The notes: generated by a model from the sequence alone, not told the origin. Shown: positions 26,036-35,806, numbered from the stretch's first letter. The stretch: 64,000 nucleotides of DNA from Kocuria varians (GCF_006539885.1 NZ_BJNW01000015.1:1-64000); one strand, 5' to 3'. A program made the numbers and translations.

Positions 26036-26776
26036 TCAGTGCTCTCGGGGCAGTCCGCGCAGCAGCTGCCGGACGGCGGCCGCGCTGATCGCGGCCACGG
26101 TGTCGATCTCCAGGTGGAACTGCTGGTCCGCGGCGGGTCCGCACAGGTCCGAGATGCTGCGCAGCGCCAGGAACTCGCGCCCGCGGGCGTGGCAGACCTG
26201 CGCCAGCGCGGTGGTCTCCATGTCGGTGCTCAGCGCCCCGGGGAACGTCTCCCGCGTGGCACCCACGTTCTCCGCGGTCACGAACGAGCCGCCCGAGAGC
26301 ATCTCGCCCCGCCACAGTGCGTGCCCCTCGGCGGCGATGAGGGTGCTCGCCGCAGCCATGAGGGTTTCCGACGCCGCGTAGGACGCGGGCATGCCCGGCA
26401 CCTGTCCCGGTGCGTAGCCGAACGCGGTGGCGTCCGCGTCCGTGTAGCGGAACCGTGTGCCGACCACCAGGTCTCCCACGTTCACGTCCGCGCGCAGACC
26501 GCCGGCGGATCCGGCCGAGACGACCACGGAGGGCTCGAAGAGCTCCAGCACCGTGCCCAGCGCGGAGGCCGCGTTGACGAGCCCGATCCCGGTGCGCACC
26601 AGCAGGACGGGCCGGCCGTCGAGCTCCAGCGCGTGGACGTCCGCACCCCCCACCAGTTGCGGGGACGCGCTGCGGGCGTCCGCGGCGTCGAGGAACGGCT
26701 GCGCCTCGTCCGGCATGGCGACGAAGACGGCGGGTGCTCCCACGCAGGCGGCGAACGCGGCGGCGTCGTCCGTCAT
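26036..26776 (-). CDS. mtnN: 5'-methylthioadenosine/S-adenosylhomocysteine nucleosidase
   Basis: Hydrolyses MTA and S-adenosylhomocysteine to adenine plus the thioribose; from SAH it makes S-ribosylhomocysteine, the LuxS substrate. The 246-residue protein shows the family acid/base Glu in [10 protein letters not shown] (about 19-28), GIGLVNAA (about 62-69), [10 protein letters not shown] (about 83-92), the substrate-binding [12 protein letters not shown] (about 187-198) and the catalytic Asp in SISDLCG (about 212-218). The ATG overlaps the luxS stop codon (ATGA), which together with the chemistry strongly supports the assignment. The symbol mtnN is used as for E. coli (also called pfs). Confidence 0.88.
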   Translation of the reverse strand: MTDDAAAFAACVGAPAVFVAMPDEAQPFLDAADARSASPQLVGGADVHALELDGRPVLLVRTGIGLVNAASALGTVLELFEPSVVVSAGSAGGLRADVNVGDLVVGTRFRYTDADATAFGYAPGQVPGMPASYAASETLMAAASTLIAAEGHALWRGEMLSGGSFVTAENVGATRETFPGALSTDMETTALAQVCHARGREFLALRSISDLCGPAADQQFHLEIDTVAAISAAAVRQLLRGLPREH

Positions 26777-27240
26777 CGCGTGACCTCGTCCCACGCGGCG
26801 CGCTGCGCGAGGAAGCCGCGGACGGCGTCCTGCGCCGCGCTCAGGCTGTGGTTGGCGCCCCAGCCGCACTGCACCTCGTTGGCCGCGGGGACCTCCGTGG
26901 CGTCCAGGATGTCCTGGAACGTGCGGGCGAGCAGGTCCTCGAACTCGGAGGTCTCCACGCCGAGCATGAGGGCGTAGAACCCCGTCTGGCAGCCCATGGG
27001 GGAGAAGTCGATCAGCGCGTCCGTGTGGTTGCGCATGTGCTCGGCCGTGAGGTGCTCGATGGAGTGCACGGCCGCCATGTCCAGGTGGTCCTGGTTGGGC
27101 TGGGTGAAGCGGACGTCGTACTTCACGAGCGTGTCACCGCCCGGCAGCTGCTTGCGGTCCGCGATCCGCACGTAGGGCGCGGCCACGGTGCGGTGGTCCA
27201 GGTTGAATGATTCGACGTTCATCTTCTGCATGCCGCCCAT
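26773..27240 (-). CDS. luxS: S-ribosylhomocysteine lyase (LuxS)
   Basis: Cleaves S-ribosylhomocysteine to homocysteine and DPD, the precursor of autoinducer-2. The protein of about 155 residues carries the zinc-site [14 protein letters not shown] (about 60-73), the catalytic region PMGCQTGFY (about 82-90) and the CGWG cysteine (about 130). Start uncertain: ATG 27240 or 27231, both with only a GGAAGA upstream; the conserved protein begins at [10 protein letters not shown] just inside. It forms a tight operon with the nucleosidase that supplies its substrate. Many actinomycetes use SAH hydrolase instead of this route. Confidence 0.93.
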   Translation of the reverse strand: MGGMQKMNVESFNLDHRTVAAPYVRIADRKQLPGGDTLVKYDVRFTQPNQDHLDMAAVHSIEHLTAEHMRNHTDALIDFSPMGCQTGFYALMLGVETSEFEDLLARTFQDILDATEVPAANEVQCGWGANHSLSAAQDAVRGFLAQRAAWDEVTR

Positions 27241-27349
27241 TCTTCCAGGCGGGGCGGACACGCAGAACGGTACGGCGCACGGAGACCGCCCCCTTGACCG
27301 ATCCGTTACACTGGTTGACGGTCTGACTGCGGTCCGTGGCGGTCGGGCC

Positions 27350-27367
27350 CCGGGAGCATGCTCCCGG
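27350..27367. repeat. 18-bp perfect palindrome between luxS and rpsO
   Basis: CCGGGAGCATGCTCCCGG, in the 185-base gap between the divergent luxS and rpsO genes, with GGG/CCC able to extend it as an interrupted stem. The 12-base core GGAGCATGCTCC recurs in the rnj-ftsK gap. It could be an operator or an RNA hairpin in the rpsO leader. Confidence 0.5.
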
Positions 27368-27425
27368 ACCCCGGGCGGGAATCTCACGCACCGGGCGGAC
27401 ACGGTACTGACTCGAGGAGTTAACC

Positions 27426-27695
27426 ATGGCCCTGGATGCCGCGATCAAGAACCAGATCATCACCGAGTACGCGACGCACGAGGGCGACACCGGTTCGCCC
27501 GAGGTCCAGATCGCCGTGCTGTCTCGCCGGATCTCCGATCTGACCGAGCACCTGAAGACGCACAAGCACGACCACCACACCCGCCGCGGCCTGATGGCCC
27601 TGGTCGGTCGTCGTCGTCGCATGCTGGACTACCTGCGTCGCACCGACATCGCCCGCTACCGTGCGCTCATCGAGCGCCTCGGCCTGCGCAAGTGA
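27426..27695 (+). CDS. rpsO: 30S ribosomal protein S15
   Basis: Primary 16S rRNA-binding protein of the small subunit platform. 89 residues, the standard length, with [17 protein letters not shown] (about 20-36), the [15 protein letters not shown] motif (about 41-55) and the C-terminal [12 protein letters not shown] helix. GAGGAGTTAACC precedes the ATG. The rpsO-pnp order is conserved widely in bacteria. Confidence 0.97.
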   Translation: MALDAAIKNQIITEYATHEGDTGSPEVQIAVLSRRISDLTEHLKTHKHDHHTRRGLMALVGRRRRMLDYLRRTDIARYRALIERLGLRK

Positions 27696-27708
27696 TGTGA
27701 CCCAGGGA

Positions 27709-27743
27709 CTTCCCCGCACCTGCTTCCGGGAGGCGCGGGGAAG
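27709..27743 (+). terminator. Terminator or processing hairpin after rpsO
   Basis: A 9-pair stem (27709-27717 with 27735-27743) begins 14 bases after the rpsO stop. The rest of the 291-base rpsO-pnp gap shows no recognised element apart from the pnp ribosome binding site AGGAGGTGA at 27976-27984; it may hold the pnp promoter and a processed leader. Confidence 0.55.
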
Positions 27744-27986
27744 CACCGCACCCGGCGCTGCTCGAGACGAGCACCGCCAGGGGCCGCCCCCGAGCTGCCC
27801 ACCCGCGGCGATCGCCGCCCGGTACCACCGGAGCGGATCCCGCAGAACCACAACGTTCCACGCGCCCGCGCAGCATGTCGCGGTCCTCGACAGTGGCCTT
27901 CGCAACGCACCCCGCGCTGCGAGCGCCTCGATCGAAGACCGGTGTGTCGCGCGGGTCGCGTACCACCGAGAAACAGGAGGTGACCC

Positions 27987-30239
27987 GTGGAGGGTCCCGA
28001 GATCCAGAGTGCAGAAGCCGTCATCGACAACGGCTCCTACGGAAAGCGCGTCGTGCGCTTCGAAACCGGGCGTCTCGCCCGTCAGGCCGCCGGTTCAGCC
28101 ATGGTCTACATCGACGAGGAGACCTCGATGCTCTCGGCCACGGCCGTGGGCAAGCACCCCCGCGAGGGCTTCGACTTCTTCCCGCTGACCGTGGACGTGG
28201 AGGAGCGGATGTACGCCGCCGGCCGCATCCCCGGCTCCTTCTTCCGGCGCGAGGGCCGTCCGTCCACGGACGCGATCCTCACGTGCCGTCTGATCGACCG
28301 CCCGCTGCGCCCCGCGTTCGGCAAGGGCCTGCGCAACGAGGTGCAGGTGGTCGTCACCGTCATGTCCATCGCGCCGGACGAGATCTACAACACCGTGGCG
28401 ATCAACGCGGCGTCCATGTCCACCACGCTGTCCGGGATGCCTTTCCAGGGCCCCGTGGGCGGTGTGCGCATGGCGCTGATGGCGCAGGAGGACGGCGGTC
28501 ACCAGTGGATCGCGTTCCCCAAGCACTCGCAGCTGGAGAACGCCGTGTTCGACATGGCGGTCGCCGGTCGCGTGGTCACCACCAAGGACGGCGGCGAGGA
28601 CGTCGCCATCATGATGGTCGAGGCCGAGGCCACCGACAACGCGTGGGAGCTCATCAAGGGCCAGGGCGCCGTCGCCCCGACCGAGGAGCTCGTGGCCGAG
28701 GGCCTCGAGGCCTCCAAGCCCTTCATCAAGGCGCTGTGCGACGCCCAGGCGGACCTCGCGGCCCGCACCAAGAAGCCCGAGATGGAGCTGCCGCGCTTCG
28801 GCGGCTTCGGGGACGACGCCGCGAAGGCCGTCGAGGAGTTCGTGGGCGAGCGCATGGCCCAGGTCTACTCGATCGCCGGCAAGCAGGAGCGCGAGGCCGC
28901 GAGCGACGAGCTGCACCAGGAGACCCTGGCGGAGCTCACGGGCGAGGGCAAGCCCTTCGAGGGTCGCGCGGACGAGATCAACGGTGCCTACCAGGCGCTC
29001 ACCAAGCAGACCGTGCGCCAGCGCATCCTCAAGGACAAGGTGCGCATCGACGGCCGCGGTCTCACGGACATCCGTGAGCTCAGCGCCGAGGTGGACGTGC
29101 TCCCGCGCGTGCACGGCTCGGCGCTGTTCGAGCGCGGCGAGACCCAGATCCTGGGCGTCACCACGCTGAACATGCTCAAGCTGGAGCAGCAGATCGACTC
29201 GCTGTCCCCGGTGAAGCACAAGCGCTACATCCACCACTACAACTTCCCGCCGTACTCCACGGGCGAGACCGGCCGCGTGGGTTCGCCCAAGCGCCGCGAG
29301 ATCGGCCACGGCGCCCTCGCCGAGCGCGCGATCACCCCCGTGCTGCCCACGCGCGAGGAGTTCCCGTACGCGATCCGCCAGGTCTCCGAGGCGCTGGGCT
29401 CCAACGGCTCCACCTCCATGGGCTCCGTGTGCGCCTCCACCCTGTCGCTGTACAACGCCGGTGTGCCGCTGCGCGCGCCGGTCGCGGGCATCGCCATGGG
29501 CCTCGTCTCCGACACCGTGGACGGCGAGGTCCAGTACGCGGCCCTCACCGACATCCTCGGTGCGGAGGACGCCCTGGGCGACATGGACTTCAAGGTGGCC
29601 GGCACCTCCGAGTTCGTGACCGCGATCCAGCTGGACACGAAGCTCGACGGCATCCCCGCCTCCGTGCTCGCGTCCGCGCTGACCCAGGCCCGCGAGGCCC
29701 GCCTCTACATCCTGGACGTGCTGACCTCGGCCATCGACGCCCCGGACGAGATGAGCGAGTTCGCCCCGCGCGTGATCTCCGTGAACGTCCCCGTCTCCAA
29801 GATCGGCGAGGTCATCGGCCCCAAGGGCAAGATGATCAACCAGATCCAGGAGGACACCGGCACGGACATCTCCATCGAGGACGACGGCACCGTGTACATC
29901 GGCGCCACGGACGGTCCCTCGGCGGTGGCCGCGCGTTCCGCGATCAACGCGATCGCGAACCCGCAGGTTCCCGAGGTGGGCGAGCGCTACCTGGGCACGG
30001 TCGTGAAGACCACCACCTTCGGTGCGTTCATCTCCCTGACCCCCGGCAAGGACGGTCTGCTGCACATCTCCGAGATGCGCAAGCTCAACGACGACAAGCG
30101 CGTCAACGAGGTGGACGACGTCCTGTCCGTGGGCCGGAAGGTCCAGGTGGAGATCACCAAGGTGGATGACCGCGGCAAGCTCTCGCTCGCACCGGTCGTC
30201 GCGGGCTCCGAGGCCCCGGCCGACGCCGACGAGAACTGA
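27987..30239 (+). CDS. pnp: Polyribonucleotide nucleotidyltransferase (PNPase)
   Basis: Phosphorolytic 3'-5' exoribonuclease and polymerase in mRNA decay; in actinomycetes also called GpsI. The 750-residue protein has two RNase PH domains (about 10-235 and 340-560), an intervening helical domain, a KH domain with [17 protein letters not shown] (about 610-626) and an S1 domain (about 665-735, [17 protein letters not shown]). GTG start with a very strong AGGAGGTGA ribosome binding site. The M16 peptidase gene follows after 21 bases, a common actinobacterial order. Confidence 0.97.
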   Translation: MEGPEIQSAEAVIDNGSYGKRVVRFETGRLARQAAGSAMVYIDEETSMLSATAVGKHPREGFDFFPLTVDVEERMYAAGRIPGSFFRREGRPSTDAILTCRLIDRPLRPAFGKGLRNEVQVVVTVMSIAPDEIYNTVAINAASMSTTLSGMPFQGPVGGVRMALMAQEDGGHQWIAFPKHSQLENAVFDMAVAGRVVTTKDGGEDVAIMMVEAEATDNAWELIKGQGAVAPTEELVAEGLEASKPFIKALCDAQADLAARTKKPEMELPRFGGFGDDAAKAVEEFVGERMAQVYSIAGKQEREAASDELHQETLAELTGEGKPFEGRADEINGAYQALTKQTVRQRILKDKVRIDGRGLTDIRELSAEVDVLPRVHGSALFERGETQILGVTTLNMLKLEQQIDSLSPVKHKRYIHHYNFPPYSTGETGRVGSPKRREIGHGALAERAITPVLPTREEFPYAIRQVSEALGSNGSTSMGSVCASTLSLYNAGVPLRAPVAGIAMGLVSDTVDGEVQYAALTDILGAEDALGDMDFKVAGTSEFVTAIQLDTKLDGIPASVLASALTQAREARLYILDVLTSAIDAPDEMSEFAPRVISVNVPVSKIGEVIGPKGKMINQIQEDTGTDISIEDDGTVYIGATDGPSAVAARSAINAIANPQVPEVGERYLGTVVKTTTFGAFISLTPGKDGLLHISEMRKLNDDKRVNEVDDVLSVGRKVQVEITKVDDRGKLSLAPVVAGSEAPADADEN

Positions 30240-30260
30240 GCAGGAGGCTTCCAGTACTCG

Positions 30261-31685
30261 ATGGCAGTCGTCGACCTACCCCTGAGGGCGGGTGACCCGT
30301 CGGAGCGCGACTCCGACCGGGGCACCCGCCTTCGGGCGTCCCTGACCTCCGAACTTCCCGGCGGCTTCACCCACGTGGTGCACGACGACGCCGAGGGGGA
30401 CGTGATCACCCGCACCGTCCTGCCGTGCGGGACCCGTGTGCTGAGCGAGCGGATGCCCGGTCAGCGCTCGGTCTCCGTGGGCTTCTGGGTGAGCCTGGGA
30501 TCCCGTGACGAGGCCCCCGGGATGCTCGGGTCCACGCACTTCCTGGAGCACCTGCTGTTCAAGGGCACGTCCAGCCGCAGCGCCCTGGAGATCGCCGAGG
30601 CGTTCGATCGGGTGGGCGGGGAGTCCAACGCGTTCACGTCCCACGAGCACACGTGCTACCACGCCCGGGTGCTCTCGGAGGAGCTGCCCATGGCGGTGGA
30701 CGTCCTCGCGGACATGTTCACCGGTGCGGTGCTCGACCCCGAGGAGTTCGACCGCGAGCGCGGCGTGATCCTCGAGGAGATCGCGATGGACCGGGACGAC
30801 CCCATGGACTTCGCGTTCGAGCAGTTCAACGCGCAGGTGCTCCACGGCTCCGCGCTCGCCCGGCCGATCGCGGGCACGCATGAGGAGATCCGCAGCGTGA
30901 GCCGCGAGGGGGTGTGGCAGCACTACCGGGGCGCGTACCGCCCGGAGAACCTGGTGGTCACGGTCGCGGGCGGTCTCGAGCACGAGAACGTGGTGCGGCT
31001 CGTGCGCCAGTCCCTGACCCGCGCGGGCTGGGACCCGGACGCGCCCACGGAGGCGGGCGGGCGGCGTCGTGGTGCCGAGGCGGTCCTCACGCCGCTGACG
31101 GGAACCCGCGCGATCCACCGGCCGGTCGAGCAGGCCCACGTGGTCCTGGGCGGCACCGGTCTGCGCGTGGGGGACGAGCGCCGCTTCGCCATGACCGTCC
31201 TGAACGCCGCCCTGGGCGGCGGGATGTCCTCGCGGCTGTTCCACACGATCCGCGAGCAGATGGGCCTGGCCTACTCCACGTTCTCGTTCTCCGGCTCGTA
31301 CTCGGACGCCGGGTTCTTCGGCATGTACGCCGGGTGCACGGGGGAGCGGGTCGAGCAGGTCAGCCGCCTGATGCGCGTGGAGCTGGAACGGCTCGCGCAG
31401 GACGGCATGGACGCGGCAGAGCTGGACAAGGTGGGCGGTCAGCTCAGCGGAGCGACGGTGCTCGCGCTCGAGGACACCGGCTCGCGGATGTCCCGGCTGG
31501 GCTCCGCGGAGCTGAATACCGGCTACTTCATGGGCGTGGACGAGTCGCTGGGCAGGATCCGCGCGGTCACCTCGCAGGACGTCCAGGACCTCGCGGCGCA
31601 GCTCGCGGAGCACTCGACGGTGCGCACCGTGGTGGGCCCCGGGACCGACGCCGCATTCGAAGACGACGAGCAGGACGGGCGGTAG
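30261..31685 (+). CDS. M16-family zinc metalloprotease (processing-peptidase-like)
   Basis: A 474-residue member of the insulinase/mitochondrial-processing-peptidase family. The inverted zinc motif HxxEH is in THFLEHLLFKG (about residues 93-103), with the distal Glu in RGVILEEIAMD (about 167-177). The second half is the inactive M16_C partner domain (GGGMSSRLFHTIREQMGLAYS, in the region about 318-338). Homologues sit next to pnp in many actinomycetes; the physiological substrate is unknown. The best ribosome binding site (AGGAGG at 30242) is 13 bases from the ATG, longer than ideal. Confidence 0.9.
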   Translation: MAVVDLPLRAGDPSERDSDRGTRLRASLTSELPGGFTHVVHDDAEGDVITRTVLPCGTRVLSERMPGQRSVSVGFWVSLGSRDEAPGMLGSTHFLEHLLFKGTSSRSALEIAEAFDRVGGESNAFTSHEHTCYHARVLSEELPMAVDVLADMFTGAVLDPEEFDRERGVILEEIAMDRDDPMDFAFEQFNAQVLHGSALARPIAGTHEEIRSVSREGVWQHYRGAYRPENLVVTVAGGLEHENVVRLVRQSLTRAGWDPDAPTEAGGRRRGAEAVLTPLTGTRAIHRPVEQAHVVLGGTGLRVGDERRFAMTVLNAALGGGMSSRLFHTIREQMGLAYSTFSFSGSYSDAGFFGMYAGCTGERVEQVSRLMRVELERLAQDGMDAAELDKVGGQLSGATVLALEDTGSRMSRLGSAELNTGYFMGVDESLGRIRAVTSQDVQDLAAQLAEHSTVRTVVGPGTDAAFEDDEQDGR

Positions 31686-31691
31686 CAGACC

Positions 31692-32450
31692 GTGCAGGAA
31701 CGCATCAGGGTGGCCGTGCTCGGCCGCAACGGACGGATGGGCTCGGAGGCCGTGCGCGCCGTCGAGGACGCCGAGGACATGGCGCTCGTGGCGGCGCTGG
31801 GCCGCGGGGACGACCTCCAGGGGATCGTCGATGCCGGCGCGGACGTGGTCGTGGACCTGACCGTGCCGAGCGCCACGCGCGAGAACGTCCGCTTCGCCGT
31901 GGAGCACGGCATCCACGCGGTCGTGGGCACCACGGGATGGGACGACGCCGCCCTGGCCGAGCTGGAGACGCAGCTCGCCGCCGCGCCGGGGACGGGTGTG
32001 CTGATCGCCCCCAACTTCGCGGTGGGCGCGGTGCTCGCCATGAAGTTCTCCGAGCTCGCCGCGGCGTTCTTCGATTCCGTGGAGATCGTGGAGCTGCACC
32101 ACCCGCGCAAGCTCGACGCGCCGTCGGGCACGGCCGCGCGCACCGCGCAGCTCGTGGCCCAGGCGCGCGAGCGCGCGGGGCTCGGCGGCTCGCCGGACGC
32201 GACCGAGTCCGACCCCCAGGGGGCCCGCGGCGCGGACGTGGACGGCGTGCACGTGCACTCCGTGCGGCTGCAGGGACTCGTGGCCCACCAGGAGACCCTG
32301 CTCGGCAACCCGGGGGAGCAGCTGAGCATCCGCCACGACTCCTTCGACCGCGTCTCCTTCATGACGGGTGTGCTCCTCGGGGTGCGCTCCGTGGCCTCCC
32401 ACCCCGGGCTGACCCGGGGGCTGGACGGCTACATGGACCTCGGGCTGTGA
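31692..32450 (+). CDS. dapB: 4-hydroxy-tetrahydrodipicolinate reductase
   Basis: Second committed step of lysine/DAP synthesis, NAD(P)H-dependent. In 252 residues: nucleotide-binding VAVLGRNGRMG (about 6-16), VVGTTGW (about 77-83), APNFAVGAVL (about 104-113) and the catalytic ELHHPRKLDAPSGTA (about 135-149). The GTG starts 6 bases after the M16 gene; the stop overlaps the next gene by 4 bases (GTGA). dapA lies one gene downstream. Confidence 0.95.
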   Translation: MQERIRVAVLGRNGRMGSEAVRAVEDAEDMALVAALGRGDDLQGIVDAGADVVVDLTVPSATRENVRFAVEHGIHAVVGTTGWDDAALAELETQLAAAPGTGVLIAPNFAVGAVLAMKFSELAAAFFDSVEIVELHHPRKLDAPSGTAARTAQLVAQARERAGLGGSPDATESDPQGARGADVDGVHVHSVRLQGLVAHQETLLGNPGEQLSIRHDSFDRVSFMTGVLLGVRSVASHPGLTRGLDGYMDLGL

Positions 32451-33082
32451 GCGCCGTCGGGGGCCGGAACGGTCTGCGCTGGTGGACCGCCGCCGTGGTG
32501 CTGCTGCTGGTGGTCACGGTGCTGTTGCTACCCGTCTCCGCGGGGTCCAGGACGTGGCTGATCGCGATGCTCGCCTTCGCAGGGGTCTTCACCGTGCTGG
32601 AGATCGGCTCCCGCGGCCGGCTGCTCGCGGCGCTCATGGTCGCGCTGCTGGCCCTCTACCTGGGGCTCTCCTTCCAGCGCGCGGTGTTGCTGCTCGGCAG
32701 CGACGGGTGGATCGTGAAGCTGCTCGGCGTCGCGATGCTCGTGATCCCCGCCGTCGGGGCCTGGGCGATGGTGCGCGAGATCGTCTTCGGCGCACGCACG
32801 CAGCGCCTCGGCCGGGAGCTGGCCGCCCGCGGCGAGCTGCCCGAGGACGACCTGCCGCGCACCCCTTCCGGACGCTACGTGAGGGAGGCTGCGGACGAGC
32901 ACTTCGACGTCGTGCGCCGCGAGGTCGAGGCCCGGCCCGAGGACTGGGGCGGCTGGTACCGGCTGAGCCTCGCGTACTCGGCCAGCGGCGACGGCCGGCG
33001 CGCACGCGGCGCGATGCGCACCGCGATCGCCCTGCACCGTGGTGCGGACCCCGAGACCGTGCTCGTCGGTTCCGGACGGTAA
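32447..33082 (+). CDS. Membrane protein of unknown function between dapB and dapA
   Basis: A 211-residue protein with four predicted membrane helices in the first 110 residues (about 13-32, 37-52, 57-75, 85-104) and a soluble C-terminal part of about 100 residues with a WGGWYRLSLAYSASGDG stretch (about 166-182) that looks like a single TPR-type helix pair. I recognise no characterised family; similar tetratricopeptide-tail membrane proteins occur beside dapA in related genomes, by general recollection. The GTG overlaps the dapB stop codon, so it is part of that operon. Confidence 0.7.
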   Translation: MSAVGGRNGLRWWTAAVVLLLVVTVLLLPVSAGSRTWLIAMLAFAGVFTVLEIGSRGRLLAALMVALLALYLGLSFQRAVLLLGSDGWIVKLLGVAMLVIPAVGAWAMVREIVFGARTQRLGRELAARGELPEDDLPRTPSGRYVREAADEHFDVVRREVEARPEDWGGWYRLSLAYSASGDGRRARGAMRTAIALHRGADPETVLVGSGR

Positions 33083-33085
33083 CCT
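33080..33085 (+). promoter_or_regulatory. -10 element of a predicted leaderless promoter for dapA
   Basis: TAACCT ends 7 bases before the dapA ATG, and no ribosome binding site is visible between them. It overlaps the stop codon of the preceding gene. Confidence 0.5.
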
Positions 33086-33092
33086 GGTGTCC

Positions 33093-34028
33093 ATGACTCA
33101 ACACAGCGCCCCTGTGCAGAACGACCGCCCCGCTCCCAAGTTCGGGACCCTGCTGACCGCCATGGTCACCGTCTTCCACGACGACGGCTCCGTGGACCAC
33201 GACGCCACGGCGCAGGTCGCGGTCGACCTCGTGGACGGCGGCTGCGACGGTCTGGTGGTGTGCGGCACCACCGGCGAGTACTCCACCATGACGGACGAGG
33301 AGAACCTGTCGGTCTTCCGCGCCGTCAAGGAGGCCGTGGGGTCACGGGTGCCGCTGCTCGGCGGCACGGGCTCGAACGACACCGAGCACTCCCGCCACCT
33401 GTGCCTGGAGGCGGAGAAGATCGGCATGGACGGTCTGCTCGTCGTCACCCCGTACTACAACAAGCCCACCCAGGCGGGGCTCGAGGCGCATTTCCGCTCG
33501 CTCGCGGACTCCGTGGACACCCCCATCATGATGTACGACATCCCGGGCCGCGCGGGGGTGGCGATCGAGCCGGAGACCATGATCTCCCTCGCCTCCCACC
33601 CCAACATCGTGGCGGTGAAGGACGCCAAGGCGGACTTCATGGCGGCGGCGCGCGTCATGGCGGAGACGGAGCTCGACTTCTACTCCGGGGACGACGGCCT
33701 GACGCTGCCGTGGATCGCCCTGGGCGCGGCGGGTCTCGTGGGCGTGACCACGCACATCGACACCCCCCGCTACCGCCGCCTCGTGGACGCCGCCCGTGGC
33801 TCGGACCTCGAGACCGCGCGGCGGATCAACGAGGAGCTGCTGCCGCTCGTGCGCGCCACCATGACCCGGGTGCCCGGGGCCGTGGCGGCCAAGACCATTC
33901 TTCAGTGGCAGGGTCGCCTGCCGAACAACACGGTGCGGCTTCCGCACGTGGTACCCACGCAGGCCGAGCTGGAGCAGATCCGTCAGGATCTGAGCACGTC
34001 GGTGGCTGCGAACACACTGATCAACTGA
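33093..34028 (+). CDS. dapA: 4-hydroxy-tetrahydrodipicolinate synthase
   Basis: Condenses pyruvate with aspartate semialdehyde, the entry to the DAP/lysine branch used for peptidoglycan. The 311-residue protein has GLVVCGTTGEYSTMT (about 53-67), the Tyr of TPYYNKPTQAG (about 122-132), YDIPGRAG (about 147-154) and the Schiff-base Lys in IVAVKDAKAD (about 171-180). ATG 33093 gives the normal length; a reading from 33039 would start inside the previous gene. Confidence 0.96.
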   Translation: MTQHSAPVQNDRPAPKFGTLLTAMVTVFHDDGSVDHDATAQVAVDLVDGGCDGLVVCGTTGEYSTMTDEENLSVFRAVKEAVGSRVPLLGGTGSNDTEHSRHLCLEAEKIGMDGLLVVTPYYNKPTQAGLEAHFRSLADSVDTPIMMYDIPGRAGVAIEPETMISLASHPNIVAVKDAKADFMAAARVMAETELDFYSGDDGLTLPWIALGAAGLVGVTTHIDTPRYRRLVDAARGSDLETARRINEELLPLVRATMTRVPGAVAAKTILQWQGRLPNNTVRLPHVVPTQAELEQIRQDLSTSVAANTLIN

Positions 34029-34043
34029 GACGAAAGGGGTCTC

Positions 34044-35738
34044 ATGACCCGATGGAACACCACTGACCTCGCCGTTCCCCCCGCACTGGGCAAGGACACC
34101 CTGCGTGTCATCCCGCTGGGTGGCCTGGGCGAGGTCGGTCGGAACATGACCGTGTTCGAGATCAACGGGCAGCTGCTCGTGGTCGACTGCGGCGTGCTCT
34201 TCCCCGAGGAGACGCAGCCCGGAGTGGACCTCATCCTCCCGGACATCAACTACATCCGGGAGCGCCTGGACGACATCGTGGCGATCGTGCTCACGCACGG
34301 CCACGAGGACCACATCGGCGCCGTCCCGTACCTGCTCAAGCGCCGCCCGGACATCCCCGTCCTGGGCTCGCAGCTGACCCTCGCGCTGATCGAGGCCAAG
34401 CTGCAGGAGCACCGCATCAAGCCGTTCACCATGGCCGTGCGCGAGGGCCAGGTGGAGCGCCTGGGCGAGTTCGAGTGCGAGTTCGTCGCCGTGAACCACT
34501 CCATCCCGGACGCCCTGGCCGTCTTCCTGCGCACCAAGGCGGGCACCGTCCTGCACACCGGTGACTTCAAGATGGACCAGTTGCCCCTGGACGGGCGCAT
34601 CACGGACCTGCGGCACTTCGCCCGCCTGGGCGAGGAGGGTGTGGACCTGTTCCTCACCGACTCCACGAACGCCGAGGTCCCGGGGTTCATCCCCTCGGAG
34701 AAGGCCATCGGCCCCGTGCTCACGGACGTGGTCTCCCGCGCCAAGCAGCGCGTGATCGTGGCCTCCTTCTCCTCGCACGTGCACCGCGTGCAGCAGGTGC
34801 TCGACGCCGCGGTGGCCAACGGCCGCAAGGTGGTCCTGATGGGCCGCTCCATGATCCGCAACATGTCCATCGCGGAGAAGCTCGGCTACCTGGACGTCCC
34901 GCCGAACGTGCTCGTGGACCAGAAGAAGGTCGGGGACTACCCGGACGACAAGCTGGTCATCATGTGCACCGGTTCGCAGGGCGAGCCCATGGCCGCGCTC
35001 TCGCGCATGGCCGACGGGGACCACAAGGTGCAGGTCAACGCGGGTGACACCGTGGTGCTGGCCTCGTCCCTGATCCCCGGTAACGAGAACTCCGTGTTCC
35101 GCGTGATCAACGGCCTGATGCGCCTGGGCGCCAACGTGGTGCACAAGGGCAACGCGAAGGTCCACGTGTCCGGCCACGCCGGTGCGGGCGAGCTGCTGTA
35201 CTGCTACAACATCGTGGAGCCCGAGTACGTCATGCCGGTGCACGGCGAGGTCCGGCACCTGATCGCCAACGGCGACCTCGCGCAGGAGACCGGCGTTCCC
35301 GAGGACCACGTGCTGCTCGCGGAGAACGGCACCGTGGTGGACATGCACGCCGGCAAGGCGAAGATCACCGGCCAGGTCGAGTGCGGGTTCATCTACGTGG
35401 ACGGCTCCTCGGTCGGTGAGATCACGGAGGCCGACCTCAAGGACCGCATGACGCTCGGCGAGGAGGGCTTCATCTCCGTGGTCACGGTGGTGAACCGAGA
35501 CACCGGCAAGATCGTGTCCGGCCCGGACATCCACGCCCGCGGTGTGGCGGAGGAGGACAAGGTCTTCAACGAGATCCGCCCGAAGATCGCGGCGGCCCTC
35601 GAGGACGCCCTCGCGGAGAGCGGCAAGAACCACAGCGCTTACCAGCTGCAGCAGATCGTGCGCCGCACGGTCGGTTCGTGGGTCTCGCGCAAGCTGCGCC
35701 GCAAGCCCATGATCGTCCCGGTGGTCGTCGAGGTCTGA
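34044..35738 (+). CDS. rnj: Ribonuclease J
   Basis: Zinc-dependent 5'-3' exonuclease and endonuclease in RNA maturation and decay, of the beta-CASP metallo-beta-lactamase group. In 564 residues: GGLGEVGRNM (about 24-33), the metal motif HGHEDHIGA (about 84-92), HTGDFKMD (about 170-177), the beta-CASP region with TGSQGEPMAAL (about 309-319), and HVSGHAGAGEL (about 373-383). AAAGGGG precedes the ATG. The dapA-rnj-ftsK order is conserved in actinomycetes. Confidence 0.95.
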   Translation: MTRWNTTDLAVPPALGKDTLRVIPLGGLGEVGRNMTVFEINGQLLVVDCGVLFPEETQPGVDLILPDINYIRERLDDIVAIVLTHGHEDHIGAVPYLLKRRPDIPVLGSQLTLALIEAKLQEHRIKPFTMAVREGQVERLGEFECEFVAVNHSIPDALAVFLRTKAGTVLHTGDFKMDQLPLDGRITDLRHFARLGEEGVDLFLTDSTNAEVPGFIPSEKAIGPVLTDVVSRAKQRVIVASFSSHVHRVQQVLDAAVANGRKVVLMGRSMIRNMSIAEKLGYLDVPPNVLVDQKKVGDYPDDKLVIMCTGSQGEPMAALSRMADGDHKVQVNAGDTVVLASSLIPGNENSVFRVINGLMRLGANVVHKGNAKVHVSGHAGAGELLYCYNIVEPEYVMPVHGEVRHLIANGDLAQETGVPEDHVLLAENGTVVDMHAGKAKITGQVECGFIYVDGSSVGEITEADLKDRMTLGEEGFISVVTVVNRDTGKIVSGPDIHARGVAEEDKVFNEIRPKIAAALEDALAESGKNHSAYQLQQIVRRTVGSWVSRKLRRKPMIVPVVVEV

Positions 35739-35761
35739 CTGTCCCCTCGACCCCGCAGCGT

Positions 35762-35793
35762 CGGCCCGCCCGGAGCATGCTCCCGGCGGGCCG
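35762..35793 (+). terminator. Long palindromic hairpin after rnj
   Basis: A 32-base near-perfect inverted repeat (one C-C mismatch) with GGAGCATGCTCC in the centre, 23 bases after the rnj stop codon. It ends 14 bases before the ftsK promoter hexamer, so it most likely terminates rnj transcription. Confidence 0.6.
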
Positions 35794-35806
35794 TCGCGCG
35801 TCCGGG

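Noticed and set aside
27294-27320. TTGACC and TTGACG near a TACACT as the rpsO promoter.
   Set aside because: The spacings (7 bases, or no -10 at 16-18 bases) do not make a standard promoter; left unassigned although the rpsO promoter is probably in this gap.
28095-30065. A 656-codon open frame opposite pnp.
   Set aside because: Antisense shadow of PNPase; no motif, no promoter or ribosome binding site.
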